The notes under the pieces are model-generated. The model had not been told where the DNA came from. It was given only the letters and a program-made list of their open reading frames with translations, and did no database searches. Below are positions 49,401 through 63,999 of a DNA stretch of 64,000 nt, in pieces; the first letter of the stretch is position 1; each line of letters opens with the position of its first letter. The stretch comes from Brachypodius melanocephalos (lineage: Eukaryota > Chordata > Aves > Passeriformes > Pycnonotidae), in contig VZSR01000393.1 of assembly GCA_013398615.1 (NCBI GenBank), positions 5,965,496 to 6,029,495 of the forward strand, given 5' to 3'. The position numbers and the translations under genes are program-made.

Positions 49401-52400
49401 AAGGAGTGGAAAAGTCCAAATGTAAGTGATGACCATGAAGTTCTGAAGGACTCTGATAGATAGTGACAATTTTGACATGTGAGAAAGTATGGCTTTTTAA
49501 AAATTTATTTGTACCTATTTTTGAGCAGTTCTTGTTTACAACTCTTATTAATAACAAATCATTTAGCACACCATGGCCCTTTAGAGGACTACATCGCAAA
49601 TTACATTTCTTTTCTGAGCTGGGCTGCTGTTACTGGGCTGAATATGCTGTGCATGCACAGGATCGAATGATTATTAATAGTTCTAGTCTTTCCTGCGTTG
49701 CTAGCTGCACAATAATGGAAAAAAAGCCTCATGGCCGAGGTACAAATCAGATGGAAATATCACCTGTGAACTTCTCATTCTAAATTTGTACAAAGCAATT
49801 AAAAGCCCCTGTACTTACATATTTCTTTTAGACTGCTCTAATGGTTTGGAAGTAACAAGGTAAGATAGACGTTCTGATTAGAGGAGACCAACATTTCCCA
49901 GATCAATAAGAACAGAATGTCCTAATACCTTCTGTACCTCTGGATGAGGGATTTTCTTCCACTGACTTTCAGTTTTGAGGTACTCACAGCAATTTATAAC
50001 TGTAAAATAAGAGGATTTTCCCCCCAAATATAAATTTGTCTACAAATACAGTTGTCCTCCTGTACGTATTTCATGTCACATAAGCTGCATGAACTTTTGG
50101 GCACAGGTATATCCATGTCATGTATGTGATAAACTGAAGGTTCTCTGATGTGCAATGGAACTAGGGACTTTTTTCATTACTTCAGATATGATTGGTGGAT
50201 GAACAAGGGCTGGGAACCCATAGGTTTTAGACAGTGAAACACTGAACAAACTTTCCGTTTAGGGAAAAATAAAAATGTTATGTTATAATAATTATATAAT
50301 AGACAAATCACTGTTTGGAACAAAAAGGAGTAAATTTTAATCTGCTTCTCACTTTCCTCTTTTATTATAGATTATGCTTTCAAGCATCATTCAGTTTTGT
50401 CAAATGTTTGCTTGTGAATTTTTTTCATTGAATTGTTGCAGTCACTTCTCTTTTTGTCTAGTCTATTTCTGCTTTTTTCTGATGACTTTTTTTTTCTTTT
50501 AATCTGCAAAGTCATTGATGCACCATCTTTTTCTCAGCTGAAAGAAACAGTTTAAGGGGTTGGATTGCTGTGATAGGATTACAGCAGCATGTTAGCTCTG
50601 TCTGTCTCACTCCTTTAGGAGTACTGCTGGCTGCTTCTTCTGTGTTGGGTAGTAATTATTCACTGATTTTCTTCACTTCATGTCTTCTGCCTCCAATCTT
50701 TCCAATCCCTATTATACAGGATGAAAAGAGAGACTTTAAAGTAGTGGTTGCCTAAGGAGAAGGGTTTTGATGCTATTCCTAAAACAAGTAATGAAGTGCT
50801 TGCACTATCTCAGGGCCAGTATCTCAGTATTAATTATTTGAGAACCTGTAAAATAAATTGAGAAGCTGCTTTCCTCTATGGAGCCAAGTAGGAAGGTAAG
50901 GGATGCTCATCCCTGTACGTCTGAGCTTTTTCCGTAAAAAATCTGCTGTGCTATTTCTGTAGCATTAGAGCCATGCAGCCCACCACAGAGACATACTCTT
51001 TAACACCAAGTCATTTTGGCCTCATATTCTTTCAAATGTGCTCTTCTTCAAACCAGTCTCTGCTTTCATGGTCCCAATGTCTTTTCTGCTGGTGGAGAAT
51101 GTCTGTCAGCCTCTTTAGAGTCTTTCTATGATTTTTCAGGATTCTGACATGCTCTTTGACCCAGCTGCCTCAATATGCTGCTGCTACTCTCCTGCCTCTC
51201 TTCTTTTCTCTAGTCCTGTACAGAATTTGTAGTAATTGTACAGCCTGTGCCTTGTGTTATAATTTAAAACTCTGATGTGATCTTTAACAGGATTACCTCA
51301 GTTGCAGGAGTTTAACATCACAAGAATGTAGGATTACTGCAATATTCCTTCGTGCCACCTTACACGTCCGATAAATGTTGCTCTTAAAGCAGGTGCAAAG
51401 GCGGAGCAAACAGAAGAAACAAAAGTTCTGTATTGCCTCTCCCTGGGTCAGCTCTAACATTAGGGCATGGATGAAACATTTCCAATTTTTCCTAAAGGGC
51501 TACACAGCAGGGTACATTGCACCAGCAGTTTGCAGTATGTGTCAAAAGGCTGCAGCATATGCTCTCTCCTCCCTGCACTCACCTCCACAAATTTAACTCC
51601 AGCAACTTCAACAGACGCTGAGCCTGAGATATTGGGACAATGTATTGATACTCAGGAGAGAATCACACTGGAGGCTTTCTTTCCTTCCTGCCTTGTTCAC
51701 AAAACACTGAAAGCAACATGAATCTTACTGTTCAGGGTATTGTAGTTCATGAATGGAAAGCTATTTTCATACCTGTAAGAAGCTATGAAAAGTGTTATTC
51801 TAAAAAAAAATCTACTGTAAAATTTAAGTAGTGCTAACTGAAACTGCTGATTTCACTGTGGCCTCAAGTGGCATATTAACTTTTTAAAAAACTATTCCTA
51901 ATAACCAAGATTCTCATCTGCATTTATATACTTTGAATTTTATGGAAGCAGCAGTTTCTCACTACAATAAACCCAGATCAAAAAGTGCTTTCTTTTGAAT
52001 TCAAATCAGCCAAATGGGCATCTCTGTCTGAATTCATTCATGCAGCTGATTTCTGATCTTCAGCATAGTTAGGAGTGGTAAAAAGGGTGTAACATTTTTA
52101 CACTGGATTATATATTTATATACAATGTGTGCCAAACAGAGCCAGAGAAATATCCTCTCGTAAACTATGGTTAATAAAAATTACTGTCTTTTCATGGAAC
52201 TCCAGTTTGACAAAGATCCTTTAAAAATTTCTAATCCCAGTTACATTAGATGTTTTTATTACCTAACTTATTGTACAATCAGCCAATACTCTACTATTAT
52301 AAACATCCTTTCAATGTGTTCCTTTCACAAAGAAGGACCACAAGATTATTTCAAAAGCATGATAATGGTAACTATTTTGTGTAACATATGAATAATATAG

Positions 52401-54120
52401 GAATTGCATGCACTATTTAAGAATCCATAAATTTTTATCTATTTGTTGAAGTACTGAATGAGAGTTGTTCTTAAGGTTTCCCATAAACATCACAATAGAA
52501 GATAAACATATTTTTTTCTGTGGTAGTGACTATTTCCTGCAAGCTCTTTTCCTATAATCTGAAAGAAATTTCTATAATGAAAAAATTCTAAGAATGTATT
52601 GTTGGGTTTTTTTTCCAAATTTGGCTGATACTCAATTTTAAATTTTTTTTCTCTGTTCATGTCAGATTCATCTGAGAACCTATAGAGAGGGAATGCACAT
52701 CATTAGGCAAGTTACTATTATTAAACAATGCAAATCTTCATCAATTCCTGTTGTGGGAAAAGATCCTGGACCCATCAATCGCAACTGCTGAGCAGCCATA
52801 GCTCCAAGTGAAGTCAGTGGGAAGTAAAGGTGCTCATCCTCTCCAGAAATAGAGAATATTGCATTAAAATAGATCCATCACAGTAAATTGAAGTGTTATA
52901 AGTACAGAAAGGATTATTCAACATCTACTATAAAATATGAATCTCTGGAGACAGTTTTCACATACCAATCTGAGTTGCAGTGTGAAAGATGATACTTTCT
53001 GTGCAAGCCCTGTAAGGAAGAGGGCAGATTCCTGTTGCTCCTATATATTTATTTTCGTAGACATTTGTCCTCATTCTACAAGCTGAAGGTGTAATTCCTT
53101 TGTTTTGCCCTGATAGGTGATGCTTAAGTACATATTCTGCTTGCTCTCAATTGCTCCCTGCTCCTGGTCCCTGCTGGATCAGTGGCAGTGTGGAGCATGC
53201 ATTATATATGGAGTGTGCACTCACAGCTCCCCTCACAACCACCCAGGCTTTGTAGCTCTGGATGGTCTTTACACCAAAATTGTGACTGGATAGAGCTTAG
53301 GAGGCAAAGAAAGTATATAAACCTATAGAGCATAATATATCTGACTTTAAATTTACTTACCATTACTTAAATATTATCATTATCATCATTAAGGCTATTT
53401 GAAAGCTTCTCTGGAAGGAAAGTTTCATCTAATGAAAATATTTTTAATACTTTGAACAGTTAAACTAGTACATAAGTTTATAAATTTTTGTTAATCAAGA
53501 TTTAAAAAAGACTACCAAAACATTTTAAGCCATTGATTGTGTAATTGGATAATGTATGTTAAACAGCTGACTTTTGCCAGCTTAGATGTTGTAAACATTG
53601 GCAATCTTGAAAAGTTTTCAGCTCACCTCTCTCAAAACAAGTTTTTTTGAAAAGGAAATACATTGTGTGCAGGGAGAAACCATCTGAACTTGCTATGGAG
53701 CTGGTGACCCAGAGAGCCACAGCTTGGCTTTCAGTTTACTCTGTTTGGGGGCAGTGAAATGACATTGTTCCTTATCTGATCTCTCTCCCATAGCACAGTC
53801 AGGTACCTGGCAATGCCCTTTCACTGGCTGCCCACCACATGCACAAGGCATCCTGCTTCTTCCTCAGGACTCTCTCACAGTAGCATTTCCTTACTAATCC
53901 CTGTGGACGGTTGCTTTTTTTGTCAATTCCATGTGCCGAAAATTGGAAACAAATCCAATTTTTTGCTTCTCTGTACCTGTGGCAAAACACAGATCTTCTG
54001 TCACTTGCTCAGGTTGTAAAATGCAGTTTTGTGGATTTACCTGTTAATTTAAACTGCTCTGTACTCTTGTGGTGGTGCAGGGCAGATGTGTAACATCCTA
54101 TAACGCCCATTCACTCAGCG
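40491..54120. other. AT-rich intergenic DNA, no gene seen
   Basis: About 13.6 kb without a supportable gene. A 62-codon ORF at 44519-44707 has a good start context but no recognised domain. Two stretches (45.28-45.49 and 49.59-49.76 kb) look like conserved noncoding elements. A very short CR1-like tcatagaat at 41.45 kb is too weak to call. Confidence 0.6.
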
Positions 54121-57100
54121 TATACAAACTGATGGGAGTTGACGGAGATGTTTTAAAACAAACTGGCCCAACTCTTAATGATTTGGGGTTGCAAAGAGGA
54201 ACCACGTAACACATGGCAAATAATTTGTTTGTTTAAAACAAACATGGAGTTTAACGTTCTGTTTAAGTCTGCCTTAGATCTGCATCTTAGTGCTTTTGGG
54301 ATCCCTGTTACTGAGAAGGATTTTTTGGAACTTAGCTAAGGGGGTGTTTATTATATTTGTACTGTAAATGAGCTGTTCTGGAGGAAATCCTTGGAGAATC
54401 TCCACCAGAATAGGACACAACAAATACAGCAGCAGCTGCAGCATCAGCATGCTCCACACACTTTCAGCCAGCAGCTCAATGAAACATTTTGGCAAGGCAG
54501 AGGACCCAGTGGGTGCCAGACTGGCACTAGCACCTATTGTGTTTTCTTTGCCTTATAGGAGCTTTTTAAAAAATTGTCCATCTATTTTTATGATACTGCA
54601 GCTTGAAATAAGGTGGAAAAGGGGAAAATAATTACTTCTTCTTTAGGATCTCTTCCCTGTCATGGACTTTTGTCTTTATTCTTCTACTTTCTTCATAATG
54701 CTAATTAGGAAAAACATTCAAACACCTGATGTTGAGGACAGCTCCTTGACATTAAGACCAGTTTATTACATATATTGGTCCCTATTTTCAAACTTAAGTG
54801 TTTGAAGGCGTGCTGATCTCATGCAGCACAGCAGAGAACAGGGCTGCCTTATTTCCAGAAGCAGAAGCAAACAGCTGTGCCACTGTGGTGTAATGCTCAG
54901 GCTAAGTGGGGGACCTGCTGAGGACAGAGCCCATCAATTTAAGAAAATTGGTAACATAATTGGCAATACATTATGTTTAACATTGTGTAATTACTAGAAA
55001 GGGGTTGGAATGGAATTATCTCAGTGAACATTCTGTGCAGTGTCTTGGAGTGACTTCTAGATCTGTATATACGGCCTTTCTTTGTTGACAGTTTCAGCAG
55101 GAGATGTTCCATGTTGAATGTAGTTAGCTCTGGTCTAGGTGCTAAATTTGTGATTAGAATTCCCCTCAGTATCTGTCTTCAGGAGGTGGAAAATATGGGT
55201 ACCTGGTGCAAAGTAGGACTTCCTGCTTCTTAAGTAGTGCCTCACATGAGCATCCTCTGTAGAGGCTCTGCAGTCAACACCAGCTCCCAACTAACTTGCA
55301 GGATAAGTTCAAGCCTATTAGCTTTAACCTGTAAATCTCTAGAGCCCTTGGGACTAGGCCAGCTGACACCATTTGTGGTATTCCTGCAGGTTTCATCAAG
55401 ACATCATCATTGTGCCATTTTTGTTGCACTAATGTGCCGTTTTCTTCAGGGTTTTCTTCAGTTTGGATCTGCACTGAGCAACAAGATGCTGAAATCTATG
55501 TCATGTCTTTCACACATGGTGCCTCTGTGGGTATGTTAGATGAATGATGGCATAAAGGAAGATATGAGAGTGGAGATTATGCACAGTGAAAACTGATAGC
55601 ACGTTTAGAATTAATACAAGCCCACAATAAATGTAATTAATAAGAAGTCTGGAGGACCTCAGAAAAAATAATTTTGTTCACGCTTGACAGCCAGACTGAA
55701 AAATTTGCTTGTGACAAATGCAAAAAGAAAGAAGTTGCCTTTGCAAAATATATGAATGTGTTTAAAGTATCTAAACAGATGATTATATTTCATGTTATAA
55801 ACAGCTTTACTCAGAAGTATATTTCTGGAGAAAAAGAAATGCTAGGTGCCAGCACATTCCTGCCTGGATCAGAACTCCAAAAGATTTGAGCAACAGCTTA
55901 TTTTTGACAGTTAAACTTGTTTTCTTTAAGAAGATCAAACCAAGTTTTATACAGTACAGCAGTTTCAGGATTTTAAAAGTGTTTTCCACAAGTAGAGTTT
56001 GACAGTATCATTTTGAAAAATGTATTTTAATAATTAATTCTTGTATTTTCCAAAAACAAAGATACTTCTTTGACTTCGTGCATCTCGCTGAAGTCAGTGA
56101 ATTTATGTATATAGAGTTAAACTGCTTACATCTTTATGCCACTGAAGACTTTGATGTCATTTATTGTTAGCTGTTCTGTGGTAAAATTGTCTTCTGAAAG
56201 CCAAGTGGATGAAATGCAGAAATATTTACAAAGGGGAAAGAAAAAAAAAATCCTAAATGAATGAGTGCTTATTGGCCACTGAGAATTTTTTAGCAAGATT
56301 TAAAGCAAGACAGTGATGGTAATCATTATTTGCTGCTCTTTTTTTTCTGGATCGTAAATTAATGCATAAACCAAGTAGATCATTACCTCTGCTTTTGTAT
56401 AATCATAGATAAACTATGAGGAAAAAATATCACTGACAAGAAAGTGCGCCTGTGCAATTATCTGCTCGCTTGCTGTTTACCATGTCTGACTGTAATGTTT
56501 TATTTTGCCCTGACCATGTTAGCTTGAGTAGGGAGGTCAGAACCATTAGCAGATTGATCCTTCTCTCCTCCGTTTTATGGTCCATATCCATTGTTATTTT
56601 CACTCCAACGACTTTTCTATTTCTCTTTCAGTACAGCTAATTTAAATAAACAAAGTTTGGGGTTTTCAACTCTGATTTTCCTTTTCACTCTCTGTAGCTG
56701 TCTTTTCTCTGAGCTATCTACTCTTCACATGGTCATTACCCCTTGTGTGCTCTCTTACTGATTTTCAATACTTATGTTAGTTTTTGTGACTTTTTCTATT
56801 GGGTAGAAATGTTGTATCCTAGATCATCTGTATTAATTTTGGAATGAGAATGTTTTCAAACTCTTTATTCATTTTTCTCTCTTGCCAAGCTATAAATTTT
56901 CTTAAGCATCTGAATTCAGCAAGGACACCCAGTTGTCATTCAAGACTGTTATTAGCTGCTTTAATTCTTGAGAATCTGCATTTATTTCCACATTTACATG
57001 CCTATGTTTTAGTCATTCATCTTTTACTGCGGCTACAATAAGATAGGAGATACTTTAACACACAATTAATATTTATCCTGGCAAATGTTACTGAATTGCC

Positions 57101-60100
57101 CATCACTCTTATAACAGTGTTTGATCAAACTGCCAGTCATTCAGCTTATTAGTGTCAGCGTTTGTTACTGATTTTTATTGTTCTTCAAGCAGTGTTATTT
57201 TCAATTCACTTTCCACTGAATTCTGCACTGCAGGAATTTCAGAACTCTTCAGCATCCAGGGTGTTGTTCTGGCCAGCATTTTCTTTCACCACAGGACCCC
57301 CTGAGTTCTCTCCCACCATTTCCAAATGAGGCAGCAGACAGTGTAACTCTGCTCCTCTGTCCTATTTCATAGGACATCATTTCTCCACAAATGTTTACAG
57401 TGTTCTCTCAGGAGCTACTAGCAAAGTGGTTGTGCAAAGGTGAACATTTGTGCAGGAACCCTTCTCAGGAGAATGGTTATTCCTCTTCTTTAAAGTCCCA
57501 CGAGAGTGTTTACATTCCAAGCACAAAGGAACCAGCAACTAGAAGAGAATTATGTTTAACAGCAGCTTTGAAGTAGAGTGCTTCTAACAGAGTAAGTATT
57601 AATGAAAGGAAAGAGGATGACAAAATAATGTGTTAGAGAAAAATCCAGATACGAATTTTTGGAAAGGATTTAATGTAGAAACTGCACTACTCTGGAGGAG
57701 TCCATAGAATCCAGTGAAATACAGTTTCCATCTTTATGGAGCCACAATGCAGAGACTGTAATACGGAAAGGAAAGGATACAAATGGGATGAAGTTAACTT
57801 CCCCATAGCAGCCCTCATAGTGCTGTATGTATAGAAGAATAATACAATGCCATCATATGAATTTGTATTTTCAGTTCTGGTCACCTCATCTCTCAAGGAG
57901 TATAAAGGGGAAGAAAAGTAATTCACAGAAATTATAGTAGATATAACCAAGTGATATTTTAGTATTATAAACCAGTTAGGCATAGGAAAAAACCCTTTGA
58001 ATTTTGTATTTAGTGCAGAATCACAGATGCATATTAGCCCAAGGCCCTGTTTGTGTGACCAGTGCAAAAGAGCTTCATACACACTGGAAATATTAATAAA
58101 TCAAATGAGAACAAATATGTGTGCTTGTGATTTTCTACAAAATAACAGGTGTTGAGTGCATGTATTAAGGCACCTGTTTCATTTGGCTGTTATTTGTCCA
58201 GAGATGCTTATTCATGCTAAATTTAGCTAGGCTGTGGCAGAGCATGAGTTCAGCTGGGAATGTGAATCTGTGAAATATGCTTTCACTGGAGCATGGTGAA
58301 TAATTTAACTCACTAAATCTCTTTTTCAGCTTGCCATTTAACTGTGAATAGATTTCAATTTTGATTTATTTTGTTCTTCAAGTTATTCAACAAAAGGTTT
58401 ATGCAAATACATTGCAGCCTTAGGACAGCTCATATATTACCCACAGTGATTACCCACTAGCTTCTTCTGCTGCTGCTGGGACTGATTCAGTGCTCATTGA
58501 AGTTGTTGTAAAGGCTCCTATACACTTCAGTTACAAAATCCTGTAGATACTTTTTCCATTGACTTCAGTGCGGATGGGATGAAGCTGTTCTCAGCTGTTC
58601 TACTCGTGCTCTGTGTCTAGTCAGATAGCTCATGTAAAGGGGTTTTTGCTGCCTGACAAGATGACTTGAAAATCCACAGAGAGTCCTTAAAGATTATCAT
58701 GAGACAATTCCCTAAAAGCTGTGCATTTCTTCATGGTATTTCATCTTTCTGAAAAAAAACCCAACCATTTGGAAACTCATGTAGTACAAAGATGCCTGCA
58801 CGGTGTGATTTAACAGCTACATAATACATTTCTAAGTCATTACATTTATGTCGTGTATGTACCAATTTACAATCAACTTAAACAAGACCTACTATGAATT
58901 TATGCATTCTATAAAAGGAACACTCTAATACTGAAAGAATTTTTAAAAATCATAATATATAGCGATTAAGTAATTTAAAACAGTTATTGATAGCATTGGT
59001 TCTAGTATTTTGGAAAATACCTGGTTTCTTGTCAGCAGGGCAGAGAGTTTGAGTGTCATTTCATACTCTGAAGTCTTATTGAAAATGTATCTGAATAATA
59101 AATACAGGATAACAACTCTGCATTGTATGATTCATGCAGCTAAAGTATTTATAAACTTTTATATAATTTCCTTTAATATAAATTCTTTAAGGAGATGAAA
59201 ATGTAAAGACAGTTATTTCTAAAATAAAATCTCTTTAGATACTTAGTGGTTTTTCTCTGTGCTTAAGATTTAAAGAACAATGTGTACATTTGGATTCTGT
59301 ACCACCAATTCTAAGAAAGACCAAAAGAATAATTCTGAATCTGATTTTATGATTACTAGGACTTACTTAGTTGTTTATAAATTTTGAAAAAATTTACTTC
59401 ATTGTTTTATTTTCAGTGATTAACCATAGAATAACCTGTGATGATATTGATTGCTTAACCAAGTCAAAGATTTAAGTGTGTGCACATTTCTTTAGTCACT
59501 TGGCAATTTTTATGGCAGTCAATTCTTTGAATTCCCTCCTGACATGACTGATGATGAAATATTTGCATATACTTCATTTATATGCATAAGCATCATTGGA
59601 CCTATCAATATTACATTGGTTTACAAAGTCCATAATAGGTTATCAACATTTTCTCCATATCCACCCATCATCTTGATGCACAATATTTGTTTTGATGGTG
59701 AGTCTTTAACCTCTCCTCCTTTTCCTGAAGGAAATTCTTGACTGAATTTTTAGGGGAAGTCATAGAAGAACATAGCTTTCCAGTGATTACTTGAGAGATT
59801 TATGTGCTTAAACCTCATCTTGTTTATCTCGATCTGTTCTTTTAATGTCACCAAAACTTCTTTCCATCCCACTCATTTTTCAGTTTATTTAATATATACC
59901 TTTTGCATGTTAGATATTTTGGTAGTGGTGTGAACCCATGTCCATCATGTTTCTTTTAATGCCATATGCTTGCACTGCTGGATTTTGGATTTCCTTGGAT
60001 ATTTGCAGAAACAGTGAACATAGATCTATTTTCTTTCTGATTTTTCTCATTGCTTGAACATTCCAGGCTTCTATTTTCTTGTAACATTTAGCAGCCAACA

Positions 60101-63100
60101 GTTACTTCCCTCCTGGACAGTTCCAAGTACTTTGTGCCCATGTAGGTTCTTGCAAGTATTGCAAAGATATTGAGAAAAATAACCTTATTTCTTTTGTTTT
60201 GTGAATAAGCTTTTGAAATGCACCTGGCAAAGGAAAACCAGCAGATGCCAAGTGAAGTGTTTGCACTACAATTCTCTATTAAACTAACTGGACAAAGAAT
60301 TCGTCCATGTACAATAACCAGCAGATGAGAGATGATTTTGTTAGGTTGTATTTTAAGGACTATAGTTAATTCAGTAGATGGCACTATTCCTCCTGAGTCA
60401 CTGAGTTAATAACCTAGATACGAGGTGGTTCTTTGCTGTGGCAGTTACCTTTTTTTTTTCCCCTAGGTGAGACTGAATAAAAGTTTTGAAATTTTACATC
60501 CATTAAAAATTGTCATGAGATTATTTACAAGAACATGGGAAGCTTTCTACCAAGATTCCAGTTTGATTATTTGATTTGATTCAATTTATAGTTGTGTCCC
60601 CTTGTATTTGGGCACTGCCTGCACCCCTTTTGGGTTCAAATGATTAATGAGGTAGTTCTATATATGGTGATATAGTGTGGTAGTTCTACAGATATGTAGG
60701 CCTGCAGAAGATCTTACAATTGCTTCAAAAAATGCAGTGATCAGTCCCACCCACCTATTGCCTCTGATAATTCATGGTGGCATGAACATGTCTGTCTGGA
60801 TTGGGAAACTGGTCTGGATTGTAACCCAGGAAAGAATCCACCTGCAAGTTATTTAGTTCATGTTACAGTGACCAAGAAAGTGTTGTAAGGGAGTGGCATC
60901 AAACAGGAGAGGGTGAAAGAAGCTGACAATATGAGTTCTTTTAGTAACATGAACAGTGTATATCAGCTTTAAGTGTTAATGGCTGCAAACACTAGTACTG
61001 AATTCAAAATTTAAAACTTGGTATGGAAACAGCTCCAGTTCTGCAAATTCAGACCCTGGTTCAGCATGGCTTCTGCTGTATAATCAAAAGGGCTGCAGCT
61101 CCATGTGGCCCTGATCCAGCACAGCTTCCTTCCCTTTGTTAATTTGTTTGATCCCTGTAAAGCAGACATAAAACTCTATGTGATATGTGAACAAGAGTGG
61201 CAGCAACACTGTCATGCCATCAGGCCCAAGCAGTTCCTGTGTTGATCTGGTGTGAGAAACAAAGGATTCTGGGAGAGTGGGAATGCCAGAGTTCAAAACT
61301 TGGTCAAAATAGCATTGATTAGGAGAATTAAATAATGAGAAGAAAAGTATTATGCACTCTGGATATGCTTCTGTCCACAGAAATTAGAAGCAGCATAGCC
61401 TCAGCACTTTCTTCAAAGAAGAACTTACATTTTAGTGAATTGGATTTTCCCCACTAATATCTAGGCATTTTTTTGTCACACTTGTCTTCATGATAACTTC
61501 TTTTTCTTCTTCTTCTTTTAAAAAGTGTGATTTAAATTATTCTATGACTCTACTTTGGTGGACATAAGAATGGCAGACATGGTGACAGTTTAATTGCAGG
61601 CATTCAAAGCTGCCAGAATAAATACTGAGTCTCTCTTGAAAAAATATTGCAAAATGAGAGATGAATAAAATGAAAGGAAATAAAATAGACTATACCAATG
61701 ATACCAAAAGACTATACCAATGACTTCCCAAATGTATTTCATTTCACCAGGTGTGAAGTTGCATTTTTATACATGAAAGACTTAAAGAATGGTGTTAAAA
61801 ATTTGGTGCATTCTGTATATTCAAGTTCATGCTCACATGCATGTGCAGTTATTGCATTTGTTGCATTTTTTCCTTGGCCTAATAGTGGTGAACCAAGAGT
61901 ATCTATTAATATAACATACGTGTTCTCTGCAATGTAGTGCTGACTTTTTAAATCAAGTGGAAAACAAAGGTGTTTTAGAGTAAATATAGTATAGGCAATC
62001 AATACCATCTTCCTTTCTTTCAGTTAGATATGGTGTCTTCTAAAACAGCCCATGATCACAAATAGAAAATTATTAAAGATAATGGGCAATTTGAAAGCTA
62101 AGGGTGGAATTTATTGCTATGTCTTGAAATGACCTAATCTAGAATTAATTTTCTTTAATCACAGTAATAGCGTTTCACTTGCTTGTTCTGGAAATGTGGT
62201 GGGAACACAGCTGCTTTCTCTGAGGAATGGGCTGTAGCAGCTCATAGTTTCCTTTCTAATTTGCAAGGTTGGAACTAATAGGCAGGTAGATATTTAGTGC
62301 AGCAGAACACTGGAGTATTCCTTGCTGGAGTATAACTGAATACCAAGTGCTGTTACACAGCAGAGTAATTAGATGTACTTAGTGAGGAGTGGGTGGTATA
62401 TAAACACAAAGGTTTGTAGAGATGGTGTTTGGATACTTACATCTTTTTAGTTTTTATAATAATGACTTATGTCCTGAAATCACCCCCTTGAAACAAACAT
62501 CAGCATTGATTAAAGGGAGAATGATCTGTGATTAAGGCATAGTCAGGGGACCTGGGTAATCTGAGCACTATCCCCAGTTTGGTTTCTAGTGTCAGGTAAA
62601 TAACTCTCTGCAGGTTGTGCAGTGTTTTGGAGCTGAATCACGGTGATATTCAGGGCTCCTGTGCCTCATCCCACCATCTCACAAAGTGAGTGTTTCTCTA
62701 GCCATGTTGATAGAGATAAACCATGATTTATCTCTAGTACTTTTACAAAATAGAAGCAATTCCATTTTACTTAGAAAGAGTGTTTAAAATCATTAACTTC
62801 TCTGATGTGTCAGCCATAATGGTGTGAGTAATCTGTATGATTATGGTACTGACACTAACTTTAAAAATCAAGGTAGTGGTAGCTGGTAGGAAATCTGTGA
62901 CAAATAAGAGGATGATAGATTTTCCCCCTCCCAAATCAATAGGTTCTAAACTTCATGCAAGATATGTAATTAAATGCAAGCTTTTTTTCTTGATTTTATT
63001 GGTAGCTTGGTCATATCCTCCCATTACTATCATCTAAATAAACTCTGAAGAAGCACTATTGCATAATTTTGATGTGTAAATAACCTGAGCTTGGTTTGAA

Positions 63101-63999
63101 ATGAGCCTATTAAAAAATCCCAAACCAGCAACTATAAATATTTTTCTCTAGCTTTCTCACTGTAGTGTTGAGAGTTGTATCACTCTTATTTAAAAAAAAA
63201 AAATCAAAATAAAATCAGAAAATTTTATACAAAGGTTTCATTTAAATAAGAAAGTCTTTTAAAATAACATATCAGTTGCCATGAAAGTATTGAGAAAGTG
63301 GGAAAATGCTTTTTTCTCTTACATGTATTTTTATATAGCTTTGTATAATGGAGTGTTTTACACACTGTCCTAGGAGTAGCAGTGACCCCTGTGTTTCAAA
63401 ACTGGTGAAATAGAAACTAGGTAGTTGCTATTGATTTGTGTTAATTACTTAATGTCCAAGCAGTGATCCCCTCTAACCTCTACTGTTTTAGGTACTGTAC
63501 ATACAGTATTAAAGTCTTTTCCATGCTTGCTCTGACTCCACAATTAAGATTACTGCTCTTTTAACAGGGCAATAAATGATCAGCTTTGCATTTTCTCCAC
63601 TTAAAAATACTGAATTACTAACATTGTGCTGGTTTGCTCTCACTGGGTTAAAAAAGGAAAGAATCTGGCAATAAATACGTTTATTTTCTGTACAGAACAG
63701 TAATGATTCTCCTTGCATTATTCCAAATTCTCCCGAATTCTGTCACTCAATAATATGCTTCTCTTGTCAGCCTAAAAGGGTCCCAAATGGACACAGTAAA
63801 TCGGCTGTGGATGCATCCTTCCTTCATTTATATTGTTTAATAAGCTGATACTGTGTCTTCAGTCAGTACTTTCTGTCAGGTTCATGTGTGTTCTTTTTAA
63901 AGCAGTTCTAACTCCGTAGATAAATCTCTGTTTGAGCTGTCATGGTATTCATTGTGCAAGACCAACTTTGCAACATTCCCAAGGCAAAGCAATTAAAAC
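54121..63999. other. AT-rich intergenic DNA, no gene seen
   Basis: No supportable gene. A partly coding-like, stop-interrupted stretch at 54157-54555 is discussed as a finding. A short tandem duplication (agactataccaatga, 22-bp period) lies at 61687-61723 and an A12 tract near 63.19 kb. The other open frames are short and unremarkable. Confidence 0.55.
61687..61723. repeat. Direct repeat, 15 bp, 22-bp period
   Basis: agactataccaatga occurs at 61687-61701 and again at 61709-61723, a small recent tandem duplication. Confidence 0.9.

Noticed and set aside
53799..54019. FHWLPTT segment resembling the LHWLP motif of L2-type reverse transcriptases
   Set aside because: Only a handful of residues agree and the following sequence does not continue the match.
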